A DNA stretch of 64,000 bases from Pyrocephalus nanus (taxonomy: Eukaryota > Chordata > Aves > Passeriformes > Tyrannidae): the NCBI GenBank assembly GCA_038380795.1, contig CM076259.1:59539938-59603937 (forward strand), written 5' to 3'. Every line of letters starts with the position of its first letter. Position 1 is the first letter of the stretch. Below the pieces are notes generated by a model that worked only from the letters and a program-made list of their open reading frames with translations, was not told the DNA's origin and searched no databases. The position numbers and the translations under genes are program-made. Positions 47,586 through 61,004 of the stretch are shown piece after piece.

Positions 47586-49924
47586 AAACCAAGATGATGG
47601 GTTGAATTATGCCCCAGGCATAACTGCATGCTGTAAACAAGCAGAAAGTCTGTCCGTGCATTCAGAATACAGAAGGCTATTATTTTCTGCTGGTAAACGA
47701 AGCAGCATGATGCACAGCCTTTTAGTAGGACGATACAAACCCCAAAATGCATACCTAGCTGCCTATATTCATCAAAGAGTTCTGGACCAGCAGTGTTTGT
47801 TTTCTGACCAATTTATCTTTCCTTATGATTTTCTCTAATGAACTCTAAATAACCTTGACTTGATTTAATGCCTGCTAGCAAATACAAAGGAGTCCAGACA
47901 CTTTCGAGGACAGAGCTAAGAGAGAGTCTGAATGTGGGGACACAAGCTGCTTGGAATCTGTCTCAGGAAGGTCACCGAGGGACACTAGGCCCTTCAAACA
48001 TTACTAATTTGCAGTTAAGCAACTTCTAGTTCCCATATCTGATACTACTTAGGAGGAATAGAAAAATAATCAAGAAGAATGAAAGACCACACTCTGATCA
48101 CACACCTGTAGCATTATGCACTAAAGTAATGTTTATTCCATGTTTTATGTAGTGATTATACAAATTATTGTTAATCATATATGAGTATTGCCAGCACCTT
48201 TATAGTTAGTGAATAATGTTCTTCAACAAAATATTAGTAGAAAAATTATAGAAAGGTTAATTTTTAACTTACAATAAAGTTGCTAATAAGCTTCTTTCAA
48301 AATATCCCAACTCAACACAACAGGAAAGATATGAACAGTACTTATTGCAGTTATACCCAAATTCTGAACTGTACACCCAGAAAAGGCACCCTTTATTACT
48401 TCATGTATTGCCCTCTGAGTGCTCTCAAAGGTGCACTTTAAAAGGTGACCTCTTTGCATTGAAATGAATCAGTGACATGCCTTTCCTAATTATTCCTCAA
48501 AATAGAATCATCGTTTCTTCCAATGGAGTTGAGCAGACCTAAAGCACATTAACCCAAGAATATCATTCTTCAGCCTTAAAGTCACCCTCCAAAGCTGTCT
48601 AAGCAAGTTTACAGTGAAGCAGTTACTTCACTGCTCAGGTCTTGGTTGTCTTGTGTACTCTTATCTTCAGAGATTGGCAGAAAGCATGAATTCATGAATT
48701 ACGTACAGCCACTACCTTTTCTTGCTTGCTTCTGCTTGCAATAGGCCCTGGATGGTCAGCATTTCTTCTTGACTGTCACCTGTTCCTTTGCCAACACAGC
48801 TGAAGGTCAATCATTAGCCATCACAGTTTTATAGGTAGTCAGTGGGGGCTTTTTTTCAAATTATTGCACAACATTATATAGATGGTGAAGAGAGGCTGTA
48901 GAGAAGGTGCTGTTCACCACTCCCAAAATATCAAAGAGATTCCACCTACATTCCGAGATGAAGGACCCAAACTGAGAATGTAATCATCCTAGATTCTTTA
49001 TCTAGTCAGTGCAGAGAAACAGGAATCTGTTTCAGATGATGCTGGCCATACTAAGACCAACATCTATACCTATAGACCTATAAAGGTATCTGCCTCTCTT
49101 CCATAAAGGAAAGTTGGGAGACATATGTTTCTAGAATAGATCTCCCTGTTAAACACTTCAAAAGTCACCTGGGATGAAATGAGGTTACACTAACTCCTCA
49201 TTTTCTCAGCAATATCAAAGACATCAAGAGATCTAGGACTCATAACAGTTTTGGTCATATAGTTTACTAGACATCTTAGAGACTGACGCATATGACAAGT
49301 TGAAAAATATCTCAAACAACCAAGAAAAATAAGAAGGCTGTGATGACATCCTCACACACAGAGGCTCTCAATAAATACGCTGCCTCTTTTGATACCTCCT
49401 GTAGTTCCAAGAAATGGCAGTCTAGATTTTCATGCCCTGTTGGCTATGCTGTATGTGGCAGAAATACAAGCAGATGATTGATGGGGTTTGCACTATGAAA
49501 AGCCCTGGTCGTTGGCAAATGTACACTTGAAAAAGGATTCCAGATCTCTGAGCCACCAAAGGAACTAACTGAGTCTGTAAAACCATTTGTTTCAGATTTA
49601 TATTTGGTGTATGACAAACACAACTCTCCATCTACCTGCTTTTTTATTACAAGAATAGCTTTGGTTTACAGAAAGTATTTATTCTAATTCTTAGTAAAGC
49701 AGGTATTCAGAACTAGGTAGTGTTCATGAGGGATTCCACAGAAAGCTTCCATGGAGCATAAGGGAGCTAGTGAGCATTGGAGTTTTTCAAGAACACTCTC
49801 CTGGAAGCACCCAAAGAGTTCATCCTCTTTAAAGGTAAGGGAAGCAGATGGAGCAAGAGACCCCCTTGGCTTAAATGTTAGCTTCAGTCTGCTTAAAACC
49901 ACTTCTGAGTATGCTTAAAAGAAA
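47586..49924. other. unique stretch
   Basis: No gene is recognised. A perfect 12-bp palindrome (CATGAATTCATG) lies at 48685-48696. Upstream sequence belonging to the next CR1 may extend slightly left of 49925. Confidence 0.5.
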
Positions 49925-51836
49925 AAGAAGTGTACCAGAGATGGACAAGTGGACAAATACCAGCTGAGAACTATGAGGACAGTGCCAGGGTATGCAAAAA
50001 TGCAAGTAGAAAAGTAACAGCTCAGCTCAAAGGGAAATGGGCCAGAGATGTAGAAAACTACAAGAAAGGGCTCTTCAGGTAAAGAAGAAACAAACATCAG
50101 AAAGCAAAGGAAAATATTGACCCGCTGTTAAATAAGAAAGATGAATTAGTCACCAACGACACTGACAAGGCACAGGTTCTCAAAGTTCTTCACGTCTGTC
50201 TTCCATTGGGCCCCCAGGCCTTGGAAACAAAAATCCAAGTTGATGCAAACACAGAGCCACTGTCAGTGAAGGAAGAATTGCTTTTTGAACAGGAACTTGA
50301 CCCTACAAATCAATGGGCCCTAACAATATTTACCTAAGGGTGCTAAGAGACCTTGCTGATGTCATTGCAAGGCTGTTCTCCACATTTTTTAAGAAATCGC
50401 GGAGATTTCTAATCAGGAAACATCCCAGAAGACTGGAAGAAGACTAGTGTCACCCCTATCTTTGACAAGGACTTAAAGGAGTATCCAGGAAATTGTGGGC
50501 TCATTGGTCTTACTTCATTCCCTGGGAAAGTTATAAACCAAATCCTTCTGGGAGCTATCACAAGTCAGATGAAGCACATTACTGGGAAAAGTCAGCATGG
50601 ATTCCCCAAGGGCAACACGTGCTTGAGAAACCTGATCGCATTCTGTGACAAAGTAATCTGCCTAGCTGATGTGGGTGAGCAATGGATATTGTCTACCTGG
50701 ATTTTTCCAAGGCTTTCTGTGAAGTTTCCCACAGTTTCCTCCTCCATAAACTGATGCACTGAGGTCTAAACAAGTGATCTGTGCAGTGGGTGGGGAACTG
50801 CCTGACAGGCAGAATTCAGAGTGTGGTGGTAAACAGCTCCTTTCCAAACTGTTAACCTGTCACAAGTGGGGTCTCCAAGGGATCAATGCTGGACCTAACA
50901 CTGTTTTATATCCTAATAATTGATCTTGATAATGGGATCAAGTGAACCCAGATGGAAGTTTGCCAATGATACCAAACTGAGCAGGGAAGTGGGCACTTTG
51001 GAAGGGAGAGAGCCATCCTGCAGGAAGACCTGGATGGGCTGTAAGAGTGGGCTAACAAGAAGCTTATAAAGTTCAACAAAGAAAAATGAAAAAACTTGCA
51101 CATAGGAAAGCATAATCCAGGACTGCAACACAGGCTGGGATCTACTTGGCTGGGGAGCAGCTCTGTGGAAAGGGACCTGGAGCTGCTGCTGGACAAGCAG
51201 GTCAATATGAGTGAACAGTGTGCTGCTGTGGCAAAGGAAACCAACAGGATGCACCATCAAGGGCATCACCAGCAGAGATAAAGAAGGCATTGTCCCACTC
51301 AGTGCTTGTCAAGCCACACCCGGAATACTGTGTTCATTTTTGGTTCCTGCTAAGCAAAATAGATGTCGACAGGCTGGAGAGGGCCCAGAGAAGGACCACA
51401 AAAAAAATGAAAGGATTGGGAACCCTGGCACATGGAGAAAGGCAGTTCTCTCAGCCTTTCTCAAAGCTTTGTTCAGCCTCAAAGAAGGAAGGCATAGGGG
51501 AGACTTTATCACCATGTTACAGTATTTAAAGATGGCTGCAAAGATGATGAAGATGCCTTTTACAATGACTCACATGGAAAAGACAAGGGGTAAGGGGTAC
51601 AAGTTACTCCCAGGGATATTACAATTGGACACAAGAGGAACATTTTTCACAATGAAAACAATCAGCTATTGGAATAATTTCACTTGGGAAGTGGTGGATT
51701 CCCAAACATTACACACTTCTAAGACTGAGCTAGACAGGGTGCTGGGCCATTTTGTCAAGACTGTGCTTTGGCCACGAAAGGTTTGTTGGATCAGATGATC
51801 CTTGCGGTCCCTTTCAACCTGCTATTCTATGATGAA
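49925..51836 (+). pseudogene. long CR1 LINE copy with broken reverse transcriptase ORF2
   Basis: About 1.9 kb of CR1 from the endonuclease-RT linker to the 3' tail. The linker is at 49950-50220 ('GGGCCAGAGATGTAGAAAAC', 'ATTGACCCGCTGTTAAATAA'). RT blocks follow: EDWKK and VTPIF near 50434-50463, QHGFPKG and LIAF near 50593-50643, then a frame change through the YLDFSKAF-equivalent near 50690. The active-site block at 50959-50970 reads F-A-N-D, so the first catalytic aspartate has become asparagine. The C-terminal region (MSEQCA near 51206, RGDF near 51500, YW and EVVDS near 51668-51702) leads to the 3' UTR and the tail 'CTATTCTATGATGAATAA'. Stops and frameshifts break the ORF repeatedly. ORF1 and the endonuclease are missing through 5' truncation. 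Confidence 0.93.
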
Positions 51837-53740
51837 TAAAAGAGTATTGATTTTCAATCATTGTCATTCAAAACATAATTTGCAGTAAAATTCCTTACCT
51901 TTCCCTATGGGAATTGATCTGAATTGGACAATATATTTTCACACATTTTCAGGAAGTTTGGATAGAGTTTCCCAGATGACTGCATTCAGGTCCCAACACA
52001 CTCCACCAGGGTGTCCCTAAGCAGCCTTTAGTGGACAGTCCTTGCTCTTTACCTGATCCATGTGGCACCTGTGTTTTGGGTAGCCCTCCCACCCTTTATT
52101 TCTTCAAAGAAATGTGATCTCAGAATGCAAAGACACCAAAAACACCATGCTAGATAAATCATAGTCTTTCCCAGGACTACGTTCTTATAAACATACAGGA
52201 TTTATAGTTCAGAGCTAGCACAATCAGTTTTACCTTACCTTGACTTATATTCCTCTGCTTCCCTTTCCTACAGTATGTTTACAACACTGAAACAAGAAAC
52301 TTAACAGGAATATGGGGTTGTTTTTTTCCCATATGACTCCTCTACTGAATCATATCACGTTGTCCTATAACCCATACGGGACATTTCCTTCCTTCTAGGA
52401 CAACTAGTTGAGCAAAGCAAAGTTCTTTCATGCAGAAGTCAGCCTAGCTTCCTGAAGCTCAGCAAGTTCCCCAGGGTCTTATTTATAAACTTACTTTGTT
52501 CTGCTTCTTGCAAAATAATGGATGTTCCCACTGCTTTCCCTGCAGAGTAATTTGGCTGAAGACTTTTCCTAAGACTCCAGCACTAGTTGTTCCCACTTTG
52601 GTGGGCACCATCAAGGGTAATGGTCATCTGTCACTCCTGCTCTGGGCTCCAACAGCCTGAGGCATCCCATGATAAAGCAACTGAACCAGAATTCATAAAC
52701 TGAATGCTGAGATTACATAAATACAACAGTTTCCAAACCAACTCTCACTTCTTGCTCAAAGAGTTTCTGAAAAATCAAGCATTTTCAGAAGAAAAATTTT
52801 CCTTCACCGAGGCAAATAATCCTCTGTGATATTTATACTGACATAGAAGTTTGTGCAGCCAAACAAATAAGATTAGAAATCAAACCTTACTCAGAATGAT
52901 ACTCTTATCACAATACAACAGCATTCTGAAGACGCAAACTATAGATTTTTTTTCCTCCCTTCAGACGTGTTATTTCTAAGGGCTTGAAAAAGGAAAACCA
53001 ATATTTTTGATGTAAAGAACATTGAAGATTCAGTCAAAACACTTTAAAACTGTCAACAAAATTTTTAAATAGAATGAAGAAAAGTAAGTACTTTACTGTA
53101 CACAGAGGAAAATACTTGACTACAAAGTTATTGTGAATGCTACTGAGCTTTCTTTGGCTTCTACCAAGTGAAAGGACCTCTTTTCTTTAACCAGAACTAG
53201 GGGTGTAGAGGGGCAGAAATTGAGGTTTTGAGGCAGGAATTGAAGAGCTAAAGTCAGGAAAAAGATCATGAAAAAAACTTTCCCTCTTCTTTCCTTCCTT
53301 CACTTCTAAGAACTGAAAATTGCTTTTGCGCAAATGGTTATTTTATATCATGCACTCTTGTTATCACTTTTAAGTCCCCTAGACAGATCTATGGAAAATG
53401 AATACTCAAAGATATATTTGAAAAAATTCTCTCCAAAACAATGACCACAATTATCAAACACATTTACAGAGAGAAGGATCATAACAAACATCCACTGGGA
53501 TAACTCCCTCATTCATATCATTTAAGGGAATGACACCACACAGAGCCCACAGAAGTGAAGTTTCACTATCCTTCTCTTTTCTGTGACTGTAATGACAACC
53601 CAGAGGAGTGTGTTGATCCTGTATGTGTTCTTATCTTGATCTTATTATTTCTGAACTGGAAACTCAAATATAGGGGGGGAAAAAAAAAAAAAAAAGAGCA
53701 TCTTACAACAGTAACTCCATTACTACCATATTTGTAACTT

Positions 53741-53765
53741 AAAACAAACAAATAAACAAACAAAC
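53741..53765 (+). repeat. (AAAC)n short tandem repeat
   Basis: AAAC units with one AAAT variant. Confidence 0.93.
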
Positions 53766-55018
53766 CTGTGCCATAAAAAGAAAGACAGAAACATCGGACA
53801 AAGTTTCATAAACTAAATAACAAATCTAAAGAGAGCTTTGCTATTCCACTATCCCCAAATAAGTTTCTTTGCAAAAAAAAATGCTATCTATTCTAGAACC
53901 TGTGACTGTATTCTGACTCAAATACACAAAAATGGCAGCAGGAAATGTTATCACACAAAATTAAATACAACCTATCTTGAAAACTGTAAACCTGTTCTCA
54001 TTAGATACATAGAATGAACATTTTAGAACCTTTCACTGGGGAATATTTGGTGTAACCCTCAGACCAGCTGACAGTTCTTTAAAGACCAACTGCTTCTGCA
54101 ACCACAACAGACTCATCCTCTGCCAGAAGCACAGGCTTGGCTTTAAGAAGTTTCACAGCTATTCTGAATTTGATCACTCTGCAAAGAACAGTCTGATGGT
54201 TCACCTACAGCAAGGAAGTTCTTGCTACATCTTTTCTCATTATACCAGATCCTGACCTAGTTTTTCTTGTTTCAAAACAGAACCAAAGCACATCTAATGC
54301 TCTCTGCAATAGAAGTTCTCATCAGTTAATCTATTTCAGGTCCTCTTACAGTTCCCTGAAGTCAGGCTCTAGCTTAGGCAGGTTAATTATATTATATAGT
54401 ATTTTGTGTATGAATACTAATGTTTGTTAGGGGTTCCAATACAAGATTACAGATAGATTAAAAAGATATGGAACTATTTCACATACTTAATGGCATCCAC
54501 TGTAAAAAACACAGATATTGCTGCAGTCAAAGTGATTGCTTTGCCAGAAGATTACAGACCAAACTGAAATTGAAATTCTTGCCTGAAGAATGGAGGAAAG
54601 TGCATGCACATGCACACAAACCTTGCCTTTTGTTTTCCTTCCACCTGAGCCCCCACTGCTGTTAAGTGCCTAAGCATTTGTAGGGATGATCCCTAACAAG
54701 GTCTCTCAGATTTTGTAAGGCAGAACACATGCCTTTGCACAGAAAGGCCAGAAACCAAGCAATAAGCTTTCATAATTTCTCTTTTCATTTACAGATGGAA
54801 GCAGATATGATAACAAATACATGTTTCAGAAAGCTTGAATGTGCTGTTATATCAGAATACTATGGGATATCAAACATTTCCCTTTCCACCTCAGATTACA
54901 TAGAAATACCAATACTCAGTTTCCCACATAAATGGCCTACTTCCGTTTTCCTTTTCTCCTTTTTCTTAAAAAGCTTGATTTTTCTTTTATTCTTTGTGGT
55001 TGGGGGTTTTTTTGGTGG

Positions 55019-55046
55019 TTTGTTTGTTTGTTTGTTTGTTTGTTTT
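55019..55046 (+). repeat. (TTTG)n short tandem repeat
   Basis: Six uninterrupted TTTG units flanked by further T-rich sequence. Confidence 0.95.
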
Positions 55047-55425
55047 ATCTTAACTGTTTCCTCACAGTGTTCTCTTTATGGTGGGATACATTGGGAATCT
55101 TTTGGCCTTGCCAGGATGGTGCAAAGATTATCTCTCTGAATACTTCCTGGCAGGGAACTGAAGCAAAGGAGGGTAAATGGTTCCACGACAAAGTGCAAAG
55201 GGGACTTTAGAATGGACTAGACACACAGCTGGCAATCAAATGACAGATGGCATAACCAAGGCCATTGCATTGGTTAATTTTCATTTTTGACTCCTTGCTT
55301 ATGCACTAGTGTAGCAACAACCACTCCCACCTCATACCACGAGATAAGGACATATTACAACAATTTCTGATTGGGGGAAGCAAGGTAAAAGTTCTCACTT
55401 AAGCAAAGTCAGGCCTTTTTCTTCT

Positions 55426-55445
55426 CCCCCCCCCCCCCCCCCCCC
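55426..55445. repeat. 20-base C run
   Basis: A pure cytosine homopolymer (guanine on minus), unusual beside the common A/T runs and prone to length error in assemblies. Confidence 0.95.
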
Positions 55446-55671
55446 AAAGAACACACTGAAAAGCCTTTCTTGTCACTTTCTGTAACAGCAAGGCTTTCAT
55501 TAGCAGGCAGTTCTCACTAAGTGCTTGCAGAGATGGTGAATGCATAGCTCACCTTGATATGGGCAACCCCCTTTGGGGTGTCCTTGTGTGACAGCTACAG
55601 ACACTGTACACTTCAGGATCCTGTCTTCACAGACCAAACAAAAACTCACACATGTTCTTCAAAATTTGAGC

Positions 55672-55866
55672 TGTCATATTCTTCACCATGACAGTGGTGA
55701 GACACTGGAATCAGGTGGATGTTCCATTTCTGGAAGTGTTCAAGGCTGGATGGGGCTTTGAGCAACGTGGTCTAGCGGAAGGTGTGCCTGTCCATGGCAG
55801 GGCAGTTGCAACTAAATGATCTTTAAGGTCCCTTTGAACCCAAAACATTCTATGACTCCATGATTA
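55672..55866 (+). mobile_element. CR1 LINE 3' tail fragment
   Basis: Plus-orientation end: 'ATTCTTCACCATGACAGTGG', 'TGAGACACTGGAATCAGG', 'TTTCTGGAAGTGTTCAAGGC', 'GATGGGGCTTTGAGCAACG', 'AAATGATCTTTAAGGTCCCT' and the tail 'CATTCTATGACTCCATGATT'. About 195 bp. It lacks the short segment usually found between the AACAGG and GTGGATG blocks. It matches the 39191 copy in the tail. Confidence 0.94.
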
Positions 55867-58769
55867 TCAGGAGAAAATGTTTTAAATGCAATAACATTTT
55901 GAAAGTTGGTTCCATACAGTTAAATTATTACATTGGAGGGCTTTATATTCATCTTATTTTACAAGTCATGTTCTGTTACCTTCTGGTAAGCAAAAGAAAA
56001 CCCTACCCCTGCCATCTCCCCCAAAAAGATGCATTTATAAATTTCCAGAAACACTTAGGTGATAAATGTGAATTGATGTTAAAGTAGAAAGCTTGTTTCT
56101 ATGCCAAAACATGTTATTTCTCCTACTGGGCAAATCAAAGCAAGACAAGGCTTGCATAAATCTTCCTACTACACTTATCACTCTAAATAAGAGATGCTTT
56201 TAAAAAATTCCACATTGGTCAGTATTTCTGTAAAACTCACTTTTTTTTTTTTTTTTAGGGAACTGCTTAGTAGCACTTGCTAGTTGAATCTAGTCGGGAT
56301 TTTTTTCCATCTCTTCCAAAAATGTGAAATAAATACAATCAGATCTAGTCCTGGTCATTATGAAGCTGGAAACAACAGATTAGTTAATGTGTATTAATGA
56401 AAGTGTGACAGATATGACTGTTGAGTGATGTCTAGAGGGATTGCTCAGTGTTTATGAAACTGCAAGGAACTTGGCAACAGTCCCTAGTAAGAAAGAAGTC
56501 CTTAAATTAATATTGCCCAGTTGCAGAACTCAAGTGACTGAAATCATCTCAGCTTGCAGGCAGCATTGTACACAGATTGTTCAATTTAGACAATTCTGTA
56601 TATTCTGGTGGTCCTTTTTCCCCTTTTAACAGGCACAGCTTTCTTTAAGCAACCCAAAATGCTAAGCAACGCAAGTCACCAATCAGTTATCACACATGTT
56701 GCCCAACAGCAATTTTGAAATTAAGGAAAAGCACTGCAGTTTTGTAATAGATAAAGTGATAGACAAACAGATATGATCAAAGAAATTCAGAACTCACAAC
56801 TGTTCTCTTCACTTAAGGATTTTTAATGAAGGGGAAAAAATAAGTAAATAGCTAGTCAGACTTCTGCCTGGCTTGCATGAAGCCATTCAAGTACTCACAA
56901 TTTATAACAGAAACGCCAACAAGCACCTTTAACTACAGCATCACTGCCAAATGCCACCATAATTAGGCTAGAAATGCTGTTCTTTGAGTCATGAATAGGA
57001 TGTGCTTGGCCTTGTTTTCTATATAGGATCATGCCATCCAAGCGCAGGCAGCAGCATTTATTGAGAAATTCACTGAAAGATAACAACTGATTATAAAAGG
57101 GGTTCATGTAAGTTTAGTTAAGAGCAACTTCAGACATTATTTTCAATTACTGAGATAAAATCATGGCTTCTCTCAGGAGGAAAAAAGGAAAGTTGTTTTT
57201 CCTATACACTACATAGAGCATATGAAAGCTTTAAGAATAGTCCACATTCACAAACAGTATCAGCTTCTTACTGATATTCTATAGCTCTGCTTTTCCCTCC
57301 CTCAAGTCATTTTTCCTATTATTTTCAACATTTTGTTTGATCAATTAATAAAAAGCAGGTTTCCTGCTGCAGATAACAGGTCACAGAATTCCCTTTACAT
57401 TGAATAGGTTTACCCTGCTCTCAAGAATACTAACTGATAGTTTTATTTTCTTTCACCAAATCTGCAAGTCTCTGGCCAAGCATCGAATTTTTCTGCACCA
57501 AACTCCTCACTGGTTTCAGAGACCACGAGGATAACAGCAGGACACATGCACAAAGTTCCAGTCCTCCAGAACCTGCATAAGGATCTGCAGTTAATTAACC
57601 AGAAAATCTCAGTTAACTTACATTAAAAAAAAAAATACCCAAAACCTAAAAACAAACACAAAACTTTACTAATTTGTCTTGAAAGGCTGCAGGTCTGGAA
57701 AAAAGCATCATCTTCAGCTCCTCTGAATTCACTATCAAACTGGTTAGCATCCCTATTTAACAAGCTACACATGCATCCTCCTCTGATGTGAGAAAATACA
57801 TCTATGCTGTCTACTTTAGACATATAACTCTGCTATGACTTAACCTTGTCATTGTAGGGTTCCTGCACACTGAGCAAATACTCACAACACCTGAAGCCTG
57901 CAATTCAGAACCCAAGAGGCTGTACAACACACACCTAATTCTGTAAGCTCCTAATTTTTGCACTTATGTTACATGCTCAGAGCGAGCCACTATGCTCTCT
58001 CCAAAAATTTCAGCGCAGCACCATGCTTCGTGCATGCTGTACATATGAAGAGAATCCCTTTGCTATCTCAGCCCTGCCACCTCATTTCATTACCTGCACC
58101 CCCATGAGTGGGAAAAAAAAATCTACCCGCTCATTATGCCTCTTTGGGCAACAGAAAACCTCAGGAGTTCAAGAGCAGAATGTATACAGAAATAAAAATT
58201 TGTTTTCTTTGGCACAGAAACCTGGAGACATGTCATGGACATATATCAGTCCTCTTAAGATACTACTCAAGATACTGACGGAGCTGACAATGCAATCTTG
58301 TCACTCTCCCATCAGACCACTATAAGACTCATGCACAGCAAACCTGCAGCTCCAGAGCAGTCTAGCCCTTCTAATGCATTCCATTCATCTTCCAAGGTAC
58401 ACTTTATTAGCTTAGGAAAAAAACCTAAAATAATCTATATTCCAAATAGTAGAGTCACTAATACTACAAAGATCTTTTAAAGGTAAAATAGGAAAGCATG
58501 TATGGTAGAACATTTAAGGCCTTATTAGACTGAGAAAAAAAACCCCACCTTTGTTGAGAAAGTTCCATCTGTACCTTTTAAAAAGTAGAAGTTTTCTAAT
58601 CATAAGCTCTCACAAAATTATTGGCTGATCACCTGCTGTCTCACTGTACATCAAGCTGTTTTTCCAGCAAGATTTTTCACTTACATTGCCCAAATGAATG
58701 TCTCTCTAAAAATAAAAAAAAAAAAAAAAATTGTCAGTTGCAAATAACTCCCTAATCTGCCGTCCTTTC
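55867..58769. other. unique stretch
   Basis: T16 at 56241-56256 and A17 at 58714-58730. Open frames of up to 119 codons (57966-58325 plus) have no features. No gene or repeat is recognised. Confidence 0.5.
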
Positions 58770-58962
58770 AATAGGACTGAAGTGCTCTTCACAGACATAG
58801 TACACAAGCATCTTGAATTAGCAGGGAACTATTTTTAAATACATGAAGGATAAGATACAAAATTAGTTTCATGGGGAATGAGAACCTGAGATTATTTACT
58901 TTCCCTTAATTACTTTGACTCGCTACTCATTTAGCTTTCTAGTAGTACTACCTATTTCACAC
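58770..58962 (+). repeat. unclassified dispersed repeat, copy B
   Basis: The partner of 22104-22282, in the same orientation and 36.7 kb away. 'GAATTAGCAGGGAACTA', 'GGATAAGATACAAAATTAG', 'ATGGGGAATGAGAACC', 'TGAGATTATTTACTTTCCC' and 'TTAATTACTTTGACTCGCTA' align with copy A, with small insertions and deletions. Confidence 0.75.
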
Positions 58963-59790
58963 TCAAATTTTGATACTGGAGACATATTAGTACATTTTTT
59001 AACATTAGGATTATGGATCTTACTGATACATAACCACATTTCTCAAATTGACTTACCCACATAAAAAAATAATTAAATATACTGTATAGTACAAATATGC
59101 CTTTCTTTGGAACAACTGGTTCAAAGTAAGGATCCTTACATAAAAGCAAGAACCTTTCTTTGTGCAAAAAAAAGAAAATTCTGACAACTGTACAAAACTG
59201 TTACATTTAAGAGGAATGGTAGCCTCTTATACTATCAAACTGATATAATATAAGGAGCAAAACAGAGATTACTATTTGAAAATTATTATTGAGAGCAAGG
59301 AATTCAGGTGACAGGAAAGCCTGAGTCCTGAACTCAAGAGAGAAGCCTGAGTTTCTAAGCCTTTGAACAAAAAGAAATTAAGTGTGACCATACAGCACTG
59401 TTGAGCTACATCCATTAACATCTTTGTCTCTTATGACACGGACACATTTCTGTCACTTGCACAGGATACAAAAAAAGGAAAGCTAGAGTAGTCTACAGTC
59501 GTGTCCCTGTAGAAATAAATTAATTAGAATCTTTAGGGCAGAGCAACATAATATAAAATAGTGGGAAAAGTAAGTAGAAAGGATGAAGGGAACAAAGAAT
59601 AGGAAAGTAACAGAGAGGACAGTGTATTAAACAGAACATATCACATTTGAAACATAAAAGAAATGAAGGTTGCAGTAGAAAGACATGGGACTGAGAGAAA
59701 GGAAAAAGAGATAAAGGAGGATTATAAAAATTAAAGAAAGAATGTAAGACAAAAAGTGATAGGGAAACAGGCATACAAAAGGGACTGCTT

Positions 59791-59837
59791 AAAACAAACA
59801 AGCAAACAAAAACCCCAGGAAAACAAACAAACAAAAA
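59791..59837 (+). repeat. (AAAC)-rich low-complexity tract
   Basis: Repeated AAAC units interrupted by AAGC and CCCCAGG. Confidence 0.88.
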
Positions 59838-60920
59838 CCTCAAACCAAAAGAACCCCTACAAGCAACTACAGTTCTACCTTCACCCCCAACGATTCCTCT
59901 AGAAACCAGAGCTGGAACAAAAGTAAGTGAAATTAATTTCATTGGCTAATAAAGCTTCATTTGATTCTGACAGCTCAGAGCTCAGTCCTGTCTCTGTCAA
60001 ACAATTGGACTTCTTGTCAGAACTTAGCTCTCATGGGATTAAGACCGAGCTGAAGCAGTGCCTGAATGATTTTCTGCACTGAAACACCTGAGATACTGCA
60101 TACCATAGCATCATCTCTGGATTTGTAAGGATGACTAGCCCTTACTAGGCAAGAAAATGAGGAGGGGAAAAAAACCATTAGAGTACTACATGTAACAGCA
60201 CATACTACTGCCACCATGTACAGGAAGTAATGGCTTCTCTCCCTAAGGTGAGTTAACAAGCAATTTATTATGTTAGACACTACTAATAATTCTTGTTTCA
60301 GCTGTCAATGTCTATTTATCTTTTAAAAAAATGGAATGGTAAAGAAATTATCAAAGGAATCACTATGAAATAAAAGTAGATTTTCTGAAGGCTTTCTAGG
60401 AAAGATGGTAAGAAACTTTGGGTTCTACTTCCCACTGGTGGGAATATTGCACTGTTCCAACAAAACAACCACTGGAGTGGAGAGAAAGAAGAAGGAGAGA
60501 CCCTGAAAAGAATTTATCAAATTCCTTATCAGAATATAATGAATATTAACAAAAGATAGTAGAAATTCTCCTGAGAATTGAGTATTCCTGGGGTTTGGAT
60601 CCCTTCTTCTAGGCTGTCAAGGTTGCTAGGGAATTTCACAGTTAATGGTGTATTTCCATATGAATGTATGAAGAAGGGGGAAGGGTTTGCAAAACTGAAT
60701 CTTAAGCATAGAGTTTTCTTTGTGCTTCGGAGAGAAGAATATGATGTTCTTGTAAAGCTGAAATAAGAAGCTTTCATATTTAACTACAGATTATCAAAGA
60801 TTTTTTTAGTAGAAAAACGTACACAGAAAATGTTTCAAGAGGCACTGTGAGGAAGAAGTTGCTCCTCTTACTATGGTTAGTAGCAAGGCACCAGACTTGC
60901 CATAACACACACTCTAAGGA

Positions 60921-61004
60921 CAACAAGTATTCCTCAAACAACAGCAGCTTTGTTCTGCTTTAACAGATAAAAGCAACAAGTTTATTTTGCTTTAAACAGA
61001 TTAT
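60921..61004 (+). repeat. imperfect local duplication
   Basis: CAACAAGT...CTGCTTTAACAGATAAAAG (60921-60973) is followed directly by CAACAAGT...TTGCTTTAAACAGATTATG, the second unit being shorter by about 20 bases in the middle. Confidence 0.65.

Larger units (their letters stand above)
51837..55671. other. unique stretch with simple repeats
   Basis: No gene is recognised. Noted: G7 then A16 at 53673-53695, (AAAC)n at 53741-53765, (TTTG)n at 55019-55046 and a 20-base C run at 55426-55445. The 136-codon frame at 54729-55139 plus gains a hydrophobic tail from the TTTG repeat and is not credible as a gene. Confidence 0.5.

Noticed and set aside
48685..48696. 12-bp perfect palindrome CATGAATTCATG
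   Set aside because: Same reason: short, isolated and without context.
51211..51798. 195-codon plus-strand open frame
   Set aside because: Its second half is the CR1 ORF2 C-terminus in a broken element, so it is not a host gene.
54729..55139. 136-codon plus-strand frame with an apparent transmembrane segment
   Set aside because: The segment is encoded by the T-rich/TTTG repeat, and nothing else supports a gene.
59520..59942. 140-codon minus-strand frame that looks like a membrane protein
   Set aside because: The F/L/S/C-rich composition follows from a purine-rich plus strand and AAAC repeats.
60429..60444. 7-bp inverted repeat TTCCCAC / GTGGGAA
   Set aside because: Too short to separate from chance.
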